A stretch of 64,000 bases of DNA, from positions 1-64,000 of the forward strand of contig SVDM01000014.1 of assembly GCA_015058015.1 (NCBI GenBank), in the 5' to 3' direction. This DNA is from Lachnospiraceae bacterium. Its GTDB lineage: Bacteria; Bacillota; Clostridia; Lachnospirales; Lachnospiraceae. Position 1 is the stretch's first letter. Each line of letters starts with the position of its first letter. Under the pieces are notes generated by a model. The model saw nothing but the letters and a program-made list of their open reading frames with translations, was not told where the DNA came from and ran no database searches. Position numbers and translations under genes: made by a program. Positions 45,627 through 55,537 of this stretch are shown in pieces.

Positions 45627-47054
45627 GTGGTTTTTTCCAGTTTATTATTTGTTTATCTGTTTTTACCCCTTTGTCTTCTGCTGTACTTTCTGGTAAAAGA
45701 CATTAGGGCGCGGAATCTTATTCTGCTTTTATTTTCGTTAATCTTCTATGCCTGGACCAATCCCAAGTACATCATCCTTTTGGTGGTGATGGTATTTATC
45801 AACTGGGGCTGTGCAGTGGGTATAGATTCCAACGGAAGAAGGAGAGTTAAGAAACGCTGGTTGATACTTGACCTTGTAGGCAGTTTCGGAGTACTTGGAG
45901 TATTCAAGTATCTGGGATTTGCCTCTTCTATATTGCAGAGCATCACCGGATTCCCGGCGGAGATTATCCGGATTGCTCTTCCCATCGGTATATCTTTTTA
46001 TACTTTCCAGCTTGTATCATACACAATTGACGTATACAGAGGGGAGATTCGTGCAGAGAGGAACTTCTTTATAGTATTGCTCTATGCGGGAATGTTCCAT
46101 CAATGTATTGCGGGTCCTATCGTTCGTTATCAGGATGTGGCAGAAGAGATTGATTACCGTGTAATTGACTCCGATGAGCTGTCAAAGGGTGTTACAAGAT
46201 TTGCCGTAGGACTTGCCAAGAAGACCTTGCTTGCCAATACATGCGCCAAGGTTTTCGATACATTGGTTCCCATGGATTCAATAGGTTCCTGCTCAGCCTT
46301 GGCTCTCTGGATTGGTATGGCATTTTTCATGTTCCAGATTTACCTTGATTTCTCTGCTTATTCCGATATGGCAATAGGTATGGGACTTATGACAGGCTTC
46401 CACTTTAGGGAGAACTTCAACTACCCATACGTGGGAACAAGCATTACTGATTTCTGGAGGAGATGGCATATTTCTTTAAGTTCCTTCTTCAGAGATTACC
46501 TGTATATTCCCTTGGGGGGCAACAGATGCGGCAAGGCGAGACAGATATTTAACCTTTTCGTGGTATGGTTTTTAACAGGACTTTGGCACGGAGCCAGTTG
46601 GAACTATGTATTATGGGGATTGTTCTTCTTTGTATTCCTGGTAATTGAGAAGACTTTCCTTCTGGATATATTAGAGAGTATACCCAAGGCTTTCGGCCAT
46701 ATTTACATGGTAATAGTAGTATTCTTCGGTTGGATAATATTCAAGTTTGAAGACCTTGGAGTTATGGGAACCGTATTTAAGGGAATGTTCTGTGGAAACG
46801 GTAATCCCTTTACCACTTATGAAACGGGAACAGTATTCCTTAACTACATATTCTTCTTTATACTGTGTATTGTAGCCGTTACTCCACTGCTGAAGAATGT
46901 TTCTTACATTCTTACAAGACTTGGAGACAAATATAAGGGTATCCTAATATTTAAGTCGGTTATTGACGTTGCGGCACCGGTAGTTTTACTTGCCTTATCA
47001 ACTATGGCACTTGTAGGTAACAGCTATAACCCATTCTTATACTTCCAGTTCTAA
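45627..47054 (+). CDS. MBOAT family O-acyltransferase (AlgI/DltB-like)
   Basis: A 475-residue polytopic membrane O-acyltransferase, moving acyl groups across the membrane for modification of a surface polymer. The catalytic His block FLTGLWHGASWNYVLWG (about 317-333) and NFNYPYVGTSITDFWRRWHISLS-type signature are present. The start is a GTG with GAGGTG six bases upstream. It pairs with the DHHW-protein gene 14 bp downstream. AlgI/PatA-like acetylation is more likely than D-alanylation since dltA, dltC and dltD are absent. Confidence 0.9.
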   Translation: MVFSSLLFVYLFLPLCLLLYFLVKDIRARNLILLLFSLIFYAWTNPKYIILLVVMVFINWGCAVGIDSNGRRRVKKRWLILDLVGSFGVLGVFKYLGFASSILQSITGFPAEIIRIALPIGISFYTFQLVSYTIDVYRGEIRAERNFFIVLLYAGMFHQCIAGPIVRYQDVAEEIDYRVIDSDELSKGVTRFAVGLAKKTLLANTCAKVFDTLVPMDSIGSCSALALWIGMAFFMFQIYLDFSAYSDMAIGMGLMTGFHFRENFNYPYVGTSITDFWRRWHISLSSFFRDYLYIPLGGNRCGKARQIFNLFVVWFLTGLWHGASWNYVLWGLFFFVFLVIEKTFLLDILESIPKAFGHIYMVIVVFFGWIIFKFEDLGVMGTVFKGMFCGNGNPFTTYETGTVFLNYIFFFILCIVAVTPLLKNVSYILTRLGDKYKGILIFKSVIDVAAPVVLLALSTMALVGNSYNPFLYFQF

Positions 47055-47068
47055 GTGAGGTTTTTTAG

Positions 47069-48394
47069 ATGAGAAGAAGAGAGAAAAACAGAATTGTTGA
47101 AAGAACATCAATTATAAAATGCATAGCCTTCTTTCTGCTCATGGGTATTGGAGCTGTAACGGCCCTTATTATCCCCTTACGACCCACCAAGTCGGATCTT
47201 GAGAAGAGAGAACTGGCCAAGTTTCCCGAGTTTACCTTGGCGTCATTCTTAGACGGATCTTACTTTTCACAGATTGATACCTGGTATTCGGATACATTTC
47301 CCTTCAGGGAGCAGCTTCTTGCCTGCAACTCATTCTTACAGAGCTTTAACGGTATAGGTTCTGTTCAGATTCACGGTAATGTACAGGCGGGTGACGAGAT
47401 TCCCACAGAGAGCGGAGAACTGGCTACCTTAGAAGAAGATACTTCTTCGGAAGAGCCTTCATCAGTGACACCCAGCACCGAAGAGGATGTTAATGTTCCG
47501 ACTCAGACCTTGGGTCCTGTGTTCGTGGCGGGTAACAGCGCATACGAGTTCTACAGATTCGGTAAGGACGCATCCACCAAGTATGCGGCGGTTATTAATA
47601 CAGCGGCAGAGAAGTTCGAAGGAACCGCTTCCGTATATGACATAATAATCCCCAACAGTATGGGCGTTGTGCTGCCGGATAAGATAAGAGAGAATATCAA
47701 TACCAGCGACCAGAGGGAAGCTATTAATTATATGTATTCCGTTATGAGTGATAAGGTTAAGAAGGTCAATATCTTCGATACCTTAAAGTCCCACAAGGGC
47801 GAATATATCTACTTTAGAACGGACCATCACTGGACTCAGCTCGGAGCATATTATGCATATACCGAGTTCTGTAAGTCCAAAGGTATATCACCTAAGCCTT
47901 TAGAGTATTATGAGGTAAAACAGTTCGAAGGTTTCCTTGGATCCTTCTATTCCGATTCAGGTCAGGCTCCCGAGCTTGCCAAGACACCGGATACTGTTTA
48001 CGCTTACTATCCTAAGGCTACCAACAAGATGACCTATTTAGACCGTAAAGGAAACGAAGGTTCATGGAACATCATCAATGATGTATCCAGCTGGGGAGCA
48101 GGTTCTAAGTATAACTGCTTTATAGGAGGCGATAACCCCTTATCTACCATTGTTAATCCGGAGATTAATGACGGAAGTGCGGTAGTAGTGGTTAAAGAGT
48201 CATATGGTAATGCCTTTGTACCCTTCTTAGTTGACCATTATAATTATGTCTACGTAGTGGATTACAGATATTATCAGGGTAAGCTGGGAGATTTGGTTGC
48301 GGAAAAGGGCATAAAGGATGTCATCTACATCAATAATATTATGGCCACCGGAACCAATGTACGTATTAATGATTTGATTAGAATAACGAAATAA
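47069..48394 (+). CDS. DHHW family exported protein (AlgJ/AlgX-like)
   Basis: A 441-residue protein with one N-terminal TM or signal segment (about 17-36) and an extracellular SGNH-like domain. The DHHW motif (RTDHHWTQLGAYYAY, about 250) defines the family, which acts as the final O-acetyltransferase partner of MBOAT proteins. An acidic Ser/Thr/Glu insert (about 115-150) is probably disordered. Together with the MBOAT gene it forms a two-gene surface acylation unit ending at a terminator. Confidence 0.86.
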   Translation: MRRREKNRIVERTSIIKCIAFFLLMGIGAVTALIIPLRPTKSDLEKRELAKFPEFTLASFLDGSYFSQIDTWYSDTFPFREQLLACNSFLQSFNGIGSVQIHGNVQAGDEIPTESGELATLEEDTSSEEPSSVTPSTEEDVNVPTQTLGPVFVAGNSAYEFYRFGKDASTKYAAVINTAAEKFEGTASVYDIIIPNSMGVVLPDKIRENINTSDQREAINYMYSVMSDKVKKVNIFDTLKSHKGEYIYFRTDHHWTQLGAYYAYTEFCKSKGISPKPLEYYEVKQFEGFLGSFYSDSGQAPELAKTPDTVYAYYPKATNKMTYLDRKGNEGSWNIINDVSSWGAGSKYNCFIGGDNPLSTIVNPEINDGSAVVVVKESYGNAFVPFLVDHYNYVYVVDYRYYQGKLGDLVAEKGIKDVIYINNIMATGTNVRINDLIRITK

Positions 48395-48402
48395 GTATAA
48401 AA

Positions 48403-48432
48403 AGAAGAGTCGCAAAATTGCGGCTCTTTTTT
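48403..48432. terminator. Bidirectional terminator
   Basis: AAGAGTCGCAA pairs with TTGCGGCTCTT (one G-T pair) around a short A loop and is followed by T residues. It separates convergent DHHW and typA genes. Confidence 0.88.
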
Positions 48433-48445
48433 GATGAAAAAAATT

Positions 48446-50284
48446 TTATTTATTCTGTTGATTAATTTTGCTTCTTTTTCTTAATGTGGGGTCTAAGATT
48501 TTCTTACGAAGTCTTAAACTGGTAGGAGTAATCTCAAGTAACTCATCATTATCAACATATTCTAATGACTGCTCCAGGCTGAGGATTCGAGGCGGGGTAA
48601 GGGTTAGGGCGTCATCAGCACCTGAGGAACGGGTGTTGGTGAGGTGCTTTTTCTTACATACGTTGAGCTCGATGTCCTCGGACTTACCGGACTGACCGAT
48701 GATCATGCCGGAGTATACTTTCTCCCCGGGACCGATGAAGAGGGTTCCACGCTCCTGGGCATTGAAGAGACCGTAGGTTACGGACTCGCCGCTCTCGAAA
48801 GCAATAAGAGATCCCGTCTTACGGTACTGGATATCTCCCTTGTAGGGCTCATAGCCGTTAAAGATTGTATTGATGATACCGTTGCCCTTGGTATCTGTCA
48901 TGAACTCTCCACGATAGCCGATAAGTCCACGGGATGGAATAGAGAATTCCAATCTGGTGGCTCCGCTTCCCGACTTGCTCATACCGATAAGCTCGCCCTT
49001 GCGGCTGCTTAACTTCTCGATAACGCTTCCGGAGAATTCTTCCGGAACATCTATGTATGCAAGTTCCATGGGCTCAGTCTTCTTGCCGTTTTCATCAGTC
49101 TTATATAATACTTCCGCCTTACTTACGGCGAACTCATAACCTTCACGGCGCATATTCTCAATAAGTACGGAAAGGTGAAGCTCACCTCTTCCTGATACTT
49201 TGAAGCTCTCAGTTGTATCTGTCTCTTCAACCCGGAGACTAACGTCTGTGTTAAGTTCCTTGAAAAGACGGTCTCTTAGATGACGGGATGTAACAAACTT
49301 TCCTTCCTGGCCTGCCAAGGGGCTGTCATTTACGATGAAGTTCATGGCGATGGTAGGCTCACTTATCTTCTGGAAGGGGATAGCCACCGGATTATTAACA
49401 CCACAGATGGTATCTCCTATATGAAGGTCTGCGATACCTGATATTGCTACGATGGCTCCGATACGGGCCTCAGTTACTTCCACCTTGTTAAGTCCGTCAA
49501 ACTCGTAGAGCTTACTGATCTTAACCTTTTCCTTCTTGTCCGGTTCGTGGGCGTTGAGGAGGTAAGCCTCCTGGTTAACCTTCAGTGAACCGTTGTCTAC
49601 CTTACCTACGCCAATCTTACCTACGTATTCATTGTAGTCGATGGTGCTTATTAGTACCTGTGTATCCTCATCCGGGTCACCCTCCGGTGCCGGTATATAA
49701 TCGATAATTGTCTCGAAGAGGGGAATCATATTCTCCTGGGGGTCTCCCAGTTTCTTGAAAGCATAACCCGCCTTGGCTGACGCATATACGAAGGGGCAGT
49801 CAAGCTGCTCATCAGATGCATCAAGGTCCATAAGGAGTTCCAATACTTCGTCCTCAACCTCTTCAGGTCTTGCCTCCGGTCTGTCTATTTTGTTGATGCA
49901 GACAATAACGGGAAGGTCAAGCTCTAACGCCTTCTTTAATACGAATTTGGTCTGGGGCATGGGTCCTTCAAACGCATCTACCACCAGAACTACTCCGTTA
50001 ACCATCTTAAGTACACGCTCTACTTCACCACCGAAGTCTGCATGTCCCGGAGTATCTATGATATTAATCTTAATGTCCTTATAAAATACTGCCGTGTTCT
50101 TGGAAAGGATGGTGATTCCTCTCTCTCTTTCCAGGTCGTTGGAGTCCATAACACGCTCCGCAACTTCCTGGTTGGCACGGAATACGCCGCTTTGCTTAAG
50201 TAGCTCATCTACGAGGGTTGTCTTGCCGTGGTCTACATGGGCTATAATTGCTATGTTTCTAACGTCGTCCCTTGTTATCTTCAT
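48446..50284 (-). CDS. typA: Translational GTPase TypA/BipA
   Basis: A 612-residue ribosome-binding GTPase. G1 AHVDHGKTT, switch motif RGITI, G3 DTPGHADFGGEV and G4 NKIDRPEAR are in order in the first 150 residues; the EF-G-like domains and the BipA-specific C-terminus follow. Full length. AAGGAT precedes the ATG. Confidence 0.96.
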   Translation of the reverse strand: MKITRDDVRNIAIIAHVDHGKTTLVDELLKQSGVFRANQEVAERVMDSNDLERERGITILSKNTAVFYKDIKINIIDTPGHADFGGEVERVLKMVNGVVLVVDAFEGPMPQTKFVLKKALELDLPVIVCINKIDRPEARPEEVEDEVLELLMDLDASDEQLDCPFVYASAKAGYAFKKLGDPQENMIPLFETIIDYIPAPEGDPDEDTQVLISTIDYNEYVGKIGVGKVDNGSLKVNQEAYLLNAHEPDKKEKVKISKLYEFDGLNKVEVTEARIGAIVAISGIADLHIGDTICGVNNPVAIPFQKISEPTIAMNFIVNDSPLAGQEGKFVTSRHLRDRLFKELNTDVSLRVEETDTTESFKVSGRGELHLSVLIENMRREGYEFAVSKAEVLYKTDENGKKTEPMELAYIDVPEEFSGSVIEKLSSRKGELIGMSKSGSGATRLEFSIPSRGLIGYRGEFMTDTKGNGIINTIFNGYEPYKGDIQYRKTGSLIAFESGESVTYGLFNAQERGTLFIGPGEKVYSGMIIGQSGKSEDIELNVCKKKHLTNTRSSGADDALTLTPPRILSLEQSLEYVDNDELLEITPTSLRLRKKILDPTLRKRSKINQQNK

Positions 50285-50387
50285 AGTATCCTTCTTTCTA
50301 TTCTAAAACGTAGAAATCCTTCGAGGATTTCTTTGATGTCTAACCTTTACAGTTTACCATAATTTTGCGATTTTTCAAGAGACACAA

Positions 50388-51563
50388 TTATTGTTTTTCT
50401 CTAAACACTACCTTCAAAAGAAGAGGTGTAATTAGAGTTGTAATAATAACCATAAGAACAATAGGAGGAAAGAGTTCGCTGCTTACAAGGCCGTAAGCGC
50501 CCCCTTTGTCGGCAACGATAAGGGCTACTTCACCCCTCGATATCATACCTACGCCTATTTGGAGGGCTTCTTTACCTTTAAAGCCGCACAGTCTGGAGCC
50601 AAGTCCGCAGCCCACCACCTTGGTGAGAATGGCAATCATAGTCAAAGCTACGGCAAAAAGCCATGCCTCGGAGGACATTCCCCCCAGGGTAATCTTTATT
50701 CCTATACATGCAAAGAAGATGCAGGAGAAGAACATATTGGAGATATCCGAGACCTTCAGGTCTATATATCCCGCGGTCTTAGACATACTAAGAGCCAGAC
50801 CGGCGAAGTAAGCACCGGTGATATCCGCTACTCCAAAGAATCGCTCCGATACGTAAGCCATAATAAGAGCACCGGCTATGGCAAAAAGGCCGGCTCTTCT
50901 CTTGTGGTCCGCATTCTGAATAATGGGTTCGGCCTTTTTTACAACAACACAAAGGGTCACCACCACAATTACATACATAGCAATCTTTATTAATACGGAG
51001 GATGGACTGACAGAGGTGTCCTTCAAACCCGATACAACGGATAGTATGATAACACCCAGTATGTCATCTAAAACCGCCGCCCCAAGGATAGTGGTTCCCA
51101 CAGGGCCATTCATCTTACCCATCTCTTTAAGGGTCTGCACTGTAATGCTTACACTGGTTGCAGTAAGAATAACCCCCACGAAGAGAGCTTCCAAAAACTG
51201 ATTGTAATTAGAAAAGTCCGTATGATAGAACAGGCTGTAAATAAGGGTTCCTCCCAGAAGGGGGAGAATAACGCCCATTAGGGCAGTGACAAAAGAGGCG
51301 ACGATATTCTTCTTCATCTCCACCATCTCTGTTGTAAGACCGGCTTCAAACATAAGAAATACGACTCCTAATTCGGAGGCATTCAGCAAAAACAGACCGT
51401 TGTCTGTGTTGATATCAATCAGATTGAAGCAGGATGGTCCAATAAGAATTCCCGCAAGAAGAAATCCAACTACTTCCGGCAAGCCTACCCGTTTACTCAG
51501 GATTCCCAGTAACTTAGTAGAAAGGATAATCATTGCTATCCAAAGAAAAATAGTATAATCCAA
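50388..51563 (-). CDS. Cation:proton antiporter, CPA2 (KefB/NapA-like)
   Basis: A 391-residue polytopic antiporter exchanging Na+ or K+ for H+. About twelve TM segments and the conserved GAAVLDDILGVIILS region with the paired Asp residues are seen. No C-terminal RCK/TrkA nucleotide-binding domain is present, so it is the membrane unit alone. A TTG start with GGGGG seven bases upstream is the best choice. A single-gene unit. Confidence 0.87.
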   Translation of the reverse strand: MDYTIFLWIAMIILSTKLLGILSKRVGLPEVVGFLLAGILIGPSCFNLIDINTDNGLFLLNASELGVVFLMFEAGLTTEMVEMKKNIVASFVTALMGVILPLLGGTLIYSLFYHTDFSNYNQFLEALFVGVILTATSVSITVQTLKEMGKMNGPVGTTILGAAVLDDILGVIILSVVSGLKDTSVSPSSVLIKIAMYVIVVVTLCVVVKKAEPIIQNADHKRRAGLFAIAGALIMAYVSERFFGVADITGAYFAGLALSMSKTAGYIDLKVSDISNMFFSCIFFACIGIKITLGGMSSEAWLFAVALTMIAILTKVVGCGLGSRLCGFKGKEALQIGVGMISRGEVALIVADKGGAYGLVSSELFPPIVLMVIITTLITPLLLKVVFREKQ

Positions 51564-51715
51564 ATCTTTTGCCCCCTATAGAAAGCATTATACTCTCATT
51601 TTTTTATCTTGAGGCAACAGTTTATTTCATTTTTGTGCTCAATTATGCAGGCTCAAATTTGTGCGGCGGAACATGTGCATAAGAAAAAACTTGGAATATA
51701 ATGGCTAAAGATATG

Positions 51716-51744
51716 TTTACTTAATTAAAAAATGAGTATAGAAT
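51716..51744 (+). promoter_or_regulatory. Promoter of the MATE gene
   Basis: TTTACT (51716-51721) and TAGAAT (51739-51744) are separated by 17 bp. A second TATAAT lies at 51697-51702 with a poor -35. Confidence 0.5.
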
Positions 51745-51784
51745 GGGAAATGGTGCAAACTAAGATAAAAGAGGTAGATGAGAA

Positions 51785-53143
51785 ATGGCGGGAATAAGAA
51801 AAGACTTTACCGAGGGTAGCATACCCAAGCAGCTCTTTGCTTTCATGCTTCCCTTTATGTTATCCAATGCCCTTCAAGTATTATATTCCGTTGTAGACAT
51901 GATAATTGTAGGACAGTTCGTAGGCAAATCCGGACTTGCGGCAGTAGCCCAGGGAAGCCAGATAGTCAACTTTGCAGTCATGTTCTTCATGGGATTCTCC
52001 CAAGGCGGACAAACTCTTATAGCCCAGACTTTGGGCGCAGGCAAAAAAGAAAGACTTAATAAAGAGATAGGAACCTTATTTACGGCAATATTCCTCTTGG
52101 GATGCGTATTTACCGTAATACTGGTGCTGCCCAGAGAAGGAATCCTTACCCTTATTAATATGCCGGAAGAAGGCTTTGATATGGCTATGAGCTATGTTCT
52201 TATATGCGGTGGAGGTCTTATCTTTACAGCCGGATACAACTGTGTATCTTCCGTTCTCCGAGGAATGGGAGATTCCAAGCGACCCTTTATCTTTATTACC
52301 ATATCATCAGTGGTTAACCTGATACTTGACCTTTTGTTTACCGGTGCATGGGGCTGGGGTGTACCCGGCGCGGCAGCCGCTACAATAATCGGTCAGGCAG
52401 TGTCATTTATCATATCAATAATACATCTATATAAGAAGAGAGAGGCCTTCGGCTTTGACTTTAAGCTCTCCAGCTTCAAGATGGACAGGGGATATCTTGC
52501 CACTATCACCAAGCAGGGAATTCCTCAGGCTGTCCAGAATGCCATAGTTAATATTTCCATGGTATTCGTAAGTGCCATGGTTAATTCCATCGGTGTTACG
52601 GCAGCGGCCACATTTGGCGTGGGCATCAAGATAGATGATGTATGTACCAGAATAAGTGTAGGTGTACAGTTTGCTACAGCACCCATGATCGGCCAGAACT
52701 ATGCGGCCAAGAAGTTCGACAGAGTTAAGAAGACGGTGTATTGGTCCTGGATATTTGCAGGTATCTATACGGCGGTATTTATCGCATACTACTTGCCCTT
52801 TGGAGATACCCTCTTTGCCCTGTTTACATCTGATGCTGACGTTATCGCTATGTCATCACAGTTTAGATATGCAATATTCGTAGAGTTTATCTTCCTTGTT
52901 ATCATGCGTGGAACCAACGGACTCTTGCAGGGAATCGGTTATGCCAACCTTAGTCTTATCCTTGGAATCATAGACGGAGTGGTACTTCGTATCGGCCTTA
53001 GCTGGCTTCTGGGTATTGTCCTTGGCTGGGGCTTTGTGGGCTTTGTCCTGGGCTTTGCCCTGGCACCCTTTGGTATCGCTATTCCGGGGCTTGTATACTT
53101 CATATCCGGAAGATGGAAGACCAGGAAGGCGCTGGTGGACTAG
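51785..53143 (+). CDS. MATE family efflux transporter
   Basis: A 452-residue cation-coupled multidrug exporter with twelve TM segments in two related halves. The start block GSIPKQLFAFMLPFMLSNALQ and GAGKKERLNKEIG loop are typical. Substrate is unknown. No regulator lies beside it. Confidence 0.9.
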   Translation: MAGIRKDFTEGSIPKQLFAFMLPFMLSNALQVLYSVVDMIIVGQFVGKSGLAAVAQGSQIVNFAVMFFMGFSQGGQTLIAQTLGAGKKERLNKEIGTLFTAIFLLGCVFTVILVLPREGILTLINMPEEGFDMAMSYVLICGGGLIFTAGYNCVSSVLRGMGDSKRPFIFITISSVVNLILDLLFTGAWGWGVPGAAAATIIGQAVSFIISIIHLYKKREAFGFDFKLSSFKMDRGYLATITKQGIPQAVQNAIVNISMVFVSAMVNSIGVTAAATFGVGIKIDDVCTRISVGVQFATAPMIGQNYAAKKFDRVKKTVYWSWIFAGIYTAVFIAYYLPFGDTLFALFTSDADVIAMSSQFRYAIFVEFIFLVIMRGTNGLLQGIGYANLSLILGIIDGVVLRIGLSWLLGIVLGWGFVGFVLGFALAPFGIAIPGLVYFISGRWKTRKALVD

Positions 53144-53148
53144 AAAAC

Positions 53149-53176
53149 TTGCTTTTTCACTCTAATGTGCTATAAT
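53149..53176 (+). promoter_or_regulatory. Promoter of the adenosyltransferase gene
   Basis: TTGCTT (53149-53154) and TATAAT (53171-53176) have a 16-bp spacer. A 6-bp hairpin (TGTTGC at 53182-53187 with GCAACA at 53193-53198) starts at the predicted transcript 5' end and runs up to the ribosome site. Confidence 0.65.
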
Positions 53177-53210
53177 TACCTTGTTGCGACTAGCAACACG
53201 GAGGATAATG

Positions 53211-53702
53211 ATGGCAGAAGGATTTATCAGAGTATATTGCGGCCGTGGCAAAGGCAAAACCACAGCTGCTATTGGTCTCGGATTAAGCGAGGCCGCAAAA
53301 GGTAATTCAGTGGTTATTATTCAGTTCCTCAAAGACAGAAAAGAGGACGAGATAGAGTTTTTAAGCAGATTAGAGCCTGAGGTGAAATTCTTTAGGTTTG
53401 AGAGGTCTGCCGAGAGCTTCGAGAGTTTATCCGAGTCGGATAAGAAAGAAGAAGTTATTAATATTAAAAACGGGATGAATTTTGCCCGTAAAGTCTTATC
53501 AACAGAAGGCTGCAGTCTACTGGTTCTTGATGAATTATTGGGGCTTGTGGACCAGCACGTTATATCTCCACAGGATGTTATCGAGATTCTGGACGCTAAG
53601 GATGAGGATACATCTGTTGTTATGACAGGTATAACCATGTGTCCGGAGTTAGAGGCTTATGTTGATGAGATATATAACATTGACATTGTAAAGAACAGAT
53701 AA
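53211..53702 (+). CDS. ATP:corrinoid adenosyltransferase (BtuR/CobO type)
   Basis: A 163-residue P-loop protein adding the adenosyl group to cob(I)alamin or cob(I)yrinate. The N-terminal VYCGRGKGKTTAAIGLG loop and the DELLGLV Walker B-like block are seen. The second of two adjacent ATG codons (53211) is preferred because GGAGG is six bases away. Length is at the short end of the family. No other cobalamin genes are adjacent. Confidence 0.87.
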   Translation: MAEGFIRVYCGRGKGKTTAAIGLGLSEAAKGNSVVIIQFLKDRKEDEIEFLSRLEPEVKFFRFERSAESFESLSESDKKEEVINIKNGMNFARKVLSTEGCSLLVLDELLGLVDQHVISPQDVIEILDAKDEDTSVVMTGITMCPELEAYVDEIYNIDIVKNR

Positions 53703-53703
53703 A

Positions 53704-53731
53704 GAGTCGACCGTAAAAGGGCCGGCTCCTT
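53704..53731 (+). terminator. Imperfect terminator
   Basis: GAGTCGACC and GGCCGGCTC form a 9-position stem with one mismatch and one G-T pair, followed by CTTTGATTT. It may only partly stop transcription before dapA. Confidence 0.5.
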
Positions 53732-53765
53732 TGATTTATCCAAACATCAAAAAGGAGGAAGAATT

Positions 53766-54659
53766 ATGGCAATTTTTACAGGTGCAGGTGTTGCGCTGGT
53801 AACTCCCTTTAAGGAGAATATGGAGGTTGATTACGAGAAGCTTGAAGAACTCGTAGAATTCCAGGTTACAGGCGGAACAGATTGTATTGTAGTAATGGGA
53901 ACAACGGGAGAGGCAGCCACCCTTTCCCATGAAGAACACCTTGAGTGTATCAAGGTGGTTATAAATAAGGTAAACAAGCGTATCCCCGTAATCGCCGGAA
54001 CAGGAAGCAACTGCACGGAGACAGCGGTTTATCTTTCAAAAGAGGCATACACCTACGGAGCTGACGGAGTACTTGTAGTTACTCCTTATTACAACAAGGC
54101 TACACAGCCGGGACTTATTAAGCATTTCACCGAAGTGGCAAAAAGCGTGGATTGTCCTGTTGTTATGTACAACATTCCCGGTAGAACAGGCTGCACTCTT
54201 CAGCCGGAGACCATCGCTAAACTGGTTAAAGATGTAGACAATATCGTTGGTGTAAAGGATGCCACAGGCAATATATCCATGACTGCCAAGGTAATGCAAC
54301 TTACAGAAGGCAATATCGATCTCTACTCAGGTAATGATGACCAGATTGTACCCATCATGTCTCTTGGAGGAATCGGAGTTATCTCTGTATTATCCAATGT
54401 TGCTCCAAGGCAGACCCATGATATCTGCCAGGCTATGCTGGACGGAGATGTGAAGAAGGCGGCAAAGATGCAATTAGAGGCACTTCCTCTTATTGATGCT
54501 CTTTTCTGCGAAGTTAATCCTATTCCTGTCAAGACTGCTCTTAACCTTATGGGCAAGAAGGTGGGAAGCATGAGGATGCCGCTTACGGACCTTGAGCCTG
54601 AACATACCAAACTTCTGGAGAAAGCAATGAAGGATTATAAAATAGCCCTAGCCGAGTAA
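53766..54659 (+). CDS. dapA: 4-hydroxy-tetrahydrodipicolinate synthase
   Basis: A 297-residue aldolase-type enzyme condensing pyruvate and aspartate semialdehyde in lysine and diaminopimelate synthesis. The GTTGEAATL block, the active-site Tyr in YNIPGRTG, and the Schiff-base Lys in GVKDATGN are present. AAGGAGGAAG precedes the ATG. dapB follows 86 bp downstream, beyond a hairpin. Confidence 0.95.
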   Translation: MAIFTGAGVALVTPFKENMEVDYEKLEELVEFQVTGGTDCIVVMGTTGEAATLSHEEHLECIKVVINKVNKRIPVIAGTGSNCTETAVYLSKEAYTYGADGVLVVTPYYNKATQPGLIKHFTEVAKSVDCPVVMYNIPGRTGCTLQPETIAKLVKDVDNIVGVKDATGNISMTAKVMQLTEGNIDLYSGNDDQIVPIMSLGGIGVISVLSNVAPRQTHDICQAMLDGDVKKAAKMQLEALPLIDALFCEVNPIPVKTALNLMGKKVGSMRMPLTDLEPEHTKLLEKAMKDYKIALAE

Positions 54660-54699
54660 GACGAGGCGTAGGGAGCCGCGCGGCTTTGAGCGCAAAAAA

Positions 54700-54718
54700 G
54701 AAATCCCGGAGGGATTTC
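54700..54718 (+). terminator. Hairpin between dapA and dapB
   Basis: GAAATCCC and GGGATTTC form a perfect 8-bp stem with a GGA loop, followed by CTCATT and not by a T-run. It may be a weak terminator or an mRNA processing site. Confidence 0.45.
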
Positions 54719-54745
54719 CTCATTATATATTGAAAGGATAGTGAC

Positions 54746-55504
54746 ATGGTTAAAGCAATAGTTAGCGGCGTTAACGGCCACATGGGCAGATTTATCGTGG
54801 ACATTGTTAATGCTGATGCAGATATAGAAATCGTTGCGGGAATCGATCCCTTCGACGAAGGCAAGAACGACTTTCCTGTATTCCCTGACTTTAAGTCATG
54901 CAATATAAAGGGAGACGTAATAATTGATTTCTCTAATGTGAAGGCAGTAGCTCCCATGCTTGAGTACTGCAAAGAGACAGGGACAGGAGTGGTTCTTTGC
55001 ACCACAGGACTAGATGATGAATTACTTGCCAAGGCAGAAGAAGCATCAAGAGTTATACCCCTTCTTCGTTCCGCTAATATGTCTCTAGGAGTAAACCTCC
55101 TTCTTGAGATACTTAAACCGGTGGCGAAGACTTTGGCTGCGGCGGGATTTGACATTGAGATAGTAGAAAGACATCATAACAGAAAGCTTGACGCTCCCAG
55201 CGGAACAGCTCTTGCTCTTGCTGATTCAATCAATGATGCTCTTAATAATGAATACAAATACACCTTTGACAGAAGCACCCGTAGGGAAAAGAGGGACCGG
55301 GGGGAGATAGGTATATCAGCTGTCAGAGGCGGTAATATAGTAGGTGATCACGAGATAATATTTGCTGGACAGGATGAAGTGGTTGAGCTTCGCCACACCG
55401 CATACTCCAGGGCATTATTTGCAAAAGGCGCAGTAGAAGCAGCCAAGTTTTTAAACGGGAAACCGGCGGGCTATTATAGTATGACCGACGTTATTCAGTT
55501 ATAG
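54746..55504 (+). CDS. dapB: 4-hydroxy-tetrahydrodipicolinate reductase
   Basis: A 252-residue NAD(P)H reductase of the diaminopimelate pathway. The nucleotide loop GVNGHMGR, VLCTTG, the catalytic His/Lys block ERHHNRKLDAPSGTA and the C-terminal domain are intact. AAAGGAT precedes the ATG. Confidence 0.94.
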   Translation: MVKAIVSGVNGHMGRFIVDIVNADADIEIVAGIDPFDEGKNDFPVFPDFKSCNIKGDVIIDFSNVKAVAPMLEYCKETGTGVVLCTTGLDDELLAKAEEASRVIPLLRSANMSLGVNLLLEILKPVAKTLAAAGFDIEIVERHHNRKLDAPSGTALALADSINDALNNEYKYTFDRSTRREKRDRGEIGISAVRGGNIVGDHEIIFAGQDEVVELRHTAYSRALFAKGAVEAAKFLNGKPAGYYSMTDVIQL

Positions 55505-55537
55505 GCTATTAAAATAAAAAACACGGGGGATATTTAT

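Noticed and set aside
45627-48394. dlt operon (teichoic acid D-alanylation)
   Set aside because: No dltA or dltC is adjacent and the second protein carries the DHHW motif of AlgJ/AlgX-like proteins.
53182-53198. Cobalamin riboswitch before the adenosyltransferase
   Set aside because: Only a 6-bp hairpin is present in a leader of under 30 nt, far too short for a B12 riboswitch.
54583-55155. 190-residue frame antisense to dapA/dapB
   Set aside because: Composition is that of a reverse-frame shadow, and it covers the terminator-like hairpin between two well supported genes.
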